Notes under the pieces: generated by a model
What the model was told of the DNA's origin: nothing
What the model saw: the letters and a program-made list of their open reading frames with translations, nothing else
Database searches by the model: none
Program-made: the position numbers and the translations under genes
Assembly: GCF_964340395.1 (NCBI RefSeq)
Contig: NC_135567.1
Coordinates: forward strand, 16,438,806 to 16,502,805
Reading direction: 5' to 3'
Length of the DNA: 64,000 bases
DNA from: Glandiceps talaboti
Taxonomy: Eukaryota; Hemichordata; Enteropneusta; Spengelidae
Shown here: in pieces, positions 62,067 to 64,000 of the stretch
Layout of the letters: each line of letters starts with the position of its first letter
Numbering within the stretch: position 1 is the stretch's first letter

Positions 62067-63260
62067 TATTTTATTCCCTAATCAGATATGAAATCGGTAA
62101 CATTATCATTTAAAAATGATATCTAGTCATCTTGTCACAAGGATAAAAATGTAAACAAAACGTTGAAATATTGCGATTTCTTTTCATTTATTGCTTGACG
62201 AACGACCTATGTAAAACTAGTTTGAGCATGTGTAAAAAACAGGAGTTGACTGTTTCTTCGTCGAAGTAAATGTCAACTTAAAAAGGTCACTGCAATTTAA
62301 AACTAATGGGACTGAGTATAATATAACATTAATAGTTGTAGACCGAATTATGGTAGACGATTGAAAAGATGTTCAGCCATTCTTGATTACTAAAGTTTCT
62401 TGAGTTGTGTTAATCCGTGTTAGAAAGTGTTTACACCACCTTATGTAGTAGTACTGCAGTGTTGTGTAGTGTTGTATACGTGTAAACTCGAGATGAATAG
62501 TTTTGTTGGTAACCAATGGAAGAGGTCATGTCATAGTAAACCCAACTAGATTAATTGTATCACAAATACGAACGTCTGATCGACAGGAATATCATGATTT
62601 ACTGTATGTACATTAATTGGGGCAAAGTATATGGTAACAATATGACGTGTACAGATTAAAGGTAATTTATCTTCAGGACTTATCTCTTTCCGTTTGTTAA
62701 ATTTAGTTACAGATTACTGGAGAATTGATAGATCGCCGATACGATTTAATATTACATTAAATCCTGTTATCGTTATCATTAAAAATACAATTAAAATCTT
62801 ATGTGTGCATACTTAGCAATTATGAGCGACGTCCGTATTTAGAAGTAACATTTACAAAACGAATTAAGTGTATTGACAAGGTTACCGGTTGACGACAAAT
62901 TTGTTTGGATAAAATGCACAGTTGTACTATTTAGTGTACATGTACAACTTAACTAGACACATAAAACTCGTTCGGATAGCTGTGTTGCATGGTATATATC
63001 GAGGGTTAGAACACAGCTTGAAATACCATCACTGTTCTTATCAGGGTATTTATTGAGGTGATATAGTAAAATAGTTTTATAATACTCAGTGCCTTGTTTA
63101 AACAAACATTGCATTGTGTGAACACACCTTATCATGAATCTGTATCCATTTAGTAAAGAAAATTGAATCCAGCGCCCTCAACACCAAAAAAATCTGCATA
63201 TGAATACAAATGAAACAGTCATTATGTGTTACTTTCATTTAAATAATAACATATGACAGC

Positions 63261-63410
63261 GAGGGCAATATCACAATTTAGTGCCTGCAAAGGGGTTGGT
63301 ACTCTATACCAAGATTTTGATGATGTCCAAGTCGAAGACGAAGGCATTACCAAAAGTTTGGCAAAGAGTACCGGCCGGAGGGCAGGCATTAAATTGTGAT
63401 ATTTCCCGAG
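63261..63410. repeat. Hairpin segment in unit 3
   Basis: GGCAATATCACAATTTAGTG...GGTTGGTACTCTATACC paired with GGCAAAGAGTACCGGCC...GCAGGCATTAAATTGTGATA. The best-preserved of the three stems. Opposed short frames here are stem artefacts. Confidence 0.75.
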
Positions 63411-64000
63411 CATATGTGTCCTTAATTTTATTACACCATCAACTCATCATTCGTCCAATCATTCACATAGCTACTCTTCATTCACCATCATTCATCATCA
63501 TTGATAGAAAAGTTTCCCTTTCAAGGTGCATTTCCAAATTGTACTTGCAGTTAGGCATCGAATATAGACATGGCATGCATTATTTGTAGGAGCACAGGTT
63601 CCCAACAGATAATCTGAAATTGCATAATTCAAATTTCTGCAAGAAATATGTTTGTGTGACTAACTGTAGTTAGTTTGACATCTCTAGCGCGTAAAAATAG
63701 AAACATTAGAATGCATGGATGTGCAACGGTCGACATAAATCCAGTGGGCAATAGTGCTGATGTTTAAAACAATGGATTTTCATCTTATGGATTACACTTC
63801 TTGTGTTTCTTCACTTGGCAAAGCTTAACTTTGTTTTGAAGTTTGTCGCAAAATTGTAAAAGCCGTGGCATTTCTAGTTAGAGTCTATTCCACCAGCCCA
63901 AAGTGACACCAATTTCGTCTGCTGTTAAAACATGTATACATGTGCACATGATATCATTAGTCATTAGTTATAATGCCTTTTCGGGCATCATCACACAACA

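Larger units (their letters stand above)
56603..64000. repeat. Large tandem array, ~2.72-2.75 kb unit, 2.7 copies to window end
   Basis: The landmark TTCCCTAATCAGATATGAAA occurs at 56603, 59320 and 62074, giving units of 2717 and 2754 bp and a third cut by the window edge. The units run in parallel throughout with roughly 90-95 percent identity by eye. The size difference is mainly in the CAGA tract. No reading frame is conserved between units; for example the frame at 58702 is broken by an indel in unit 2. Each unit contains a hairpin-forming segment and a (CAGA)n block. Confidence 0.95.

Overview
The window is nuclear DNA of an animal, not of a bacterium or phage. It has spliced genes with GT-AG introns, tRNA-derived SINEs, many MITEs, long (GTAT)n and (CAGA)n microsatellites and dozens of minisatellites. 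The gene set (SLC30A zinc transporter, FBXL2/20-type F-box protein, a ten-finger C2H2 protein) and two TRIM-like genes carrying a DZIP3-type HEPN domain suggest an invertebrate deuterostome. A hemichordate or amphioxus is most plausible, but I cannot fix the species by reading alone.

Layout. 1-5065 (+): the 3' part of an SLC30A2/3/8-like zinc transporter (five exons, stop at 5065; the 5' exons lie before the window). 5066-9670: repeats and MITEs without a gene. 9672-12121: a structurally complete piggyBac transposon, flanked by TTAA and inserted inside a 50 bp minisatellite. 12447-14933 (-): intronless HEPN/B-box/coiled-coil/filamin/NHL gene (copy 1). 17057-20970 (+): three-exon C2H2 zinc-finger gene. 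20971-31755: about 11 kb without a recognisable gene (microsatellites, minisatellites, foldback elements, a hAT-like MITE). 31756-47758 (-): a complete FBXL2/FBXL20 orthologue that I could assemble from 14 exons into 434 residues, ending in a CaaX box. 49971-52475 (+): second intronless HEPN/B-box/NHL gene (copy 2), in inverted orientation to copy 1. 52476-56602: repeats. 56603 to the window end: large tandem array of a 2.7 kb unit.

The most unusual protein observation is the pair of RING-less TRIM-NHL-like proteins. In each, the N-terminal slot normally held by a RING E3 domain holds a DZIP3-type HEPN domain with an intact R-x4-H motif, followed by B-box 2, coiled coil, a filamin-type Ig domain and an NHL-like propeller. 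This predicts an RNA-binding or RNA-cleaving effector joined to a ligand-sensing C-terminus; the function is inference.

The most unusual DNA observation is in the FBXL gene. At two separate exons (4 and 9) the 3' end of the exon, together with its splice donor, has been tandemly copied into the downstream intron (seven copies and about two and a half copies). Other points are a MITE family that carries and amplifies its own 96 bp satellite, a higher-order minisatellite (7 x 44 bp), and a piggyBac insertion whose empty site can be read directly from neighbouring minisatellite units.
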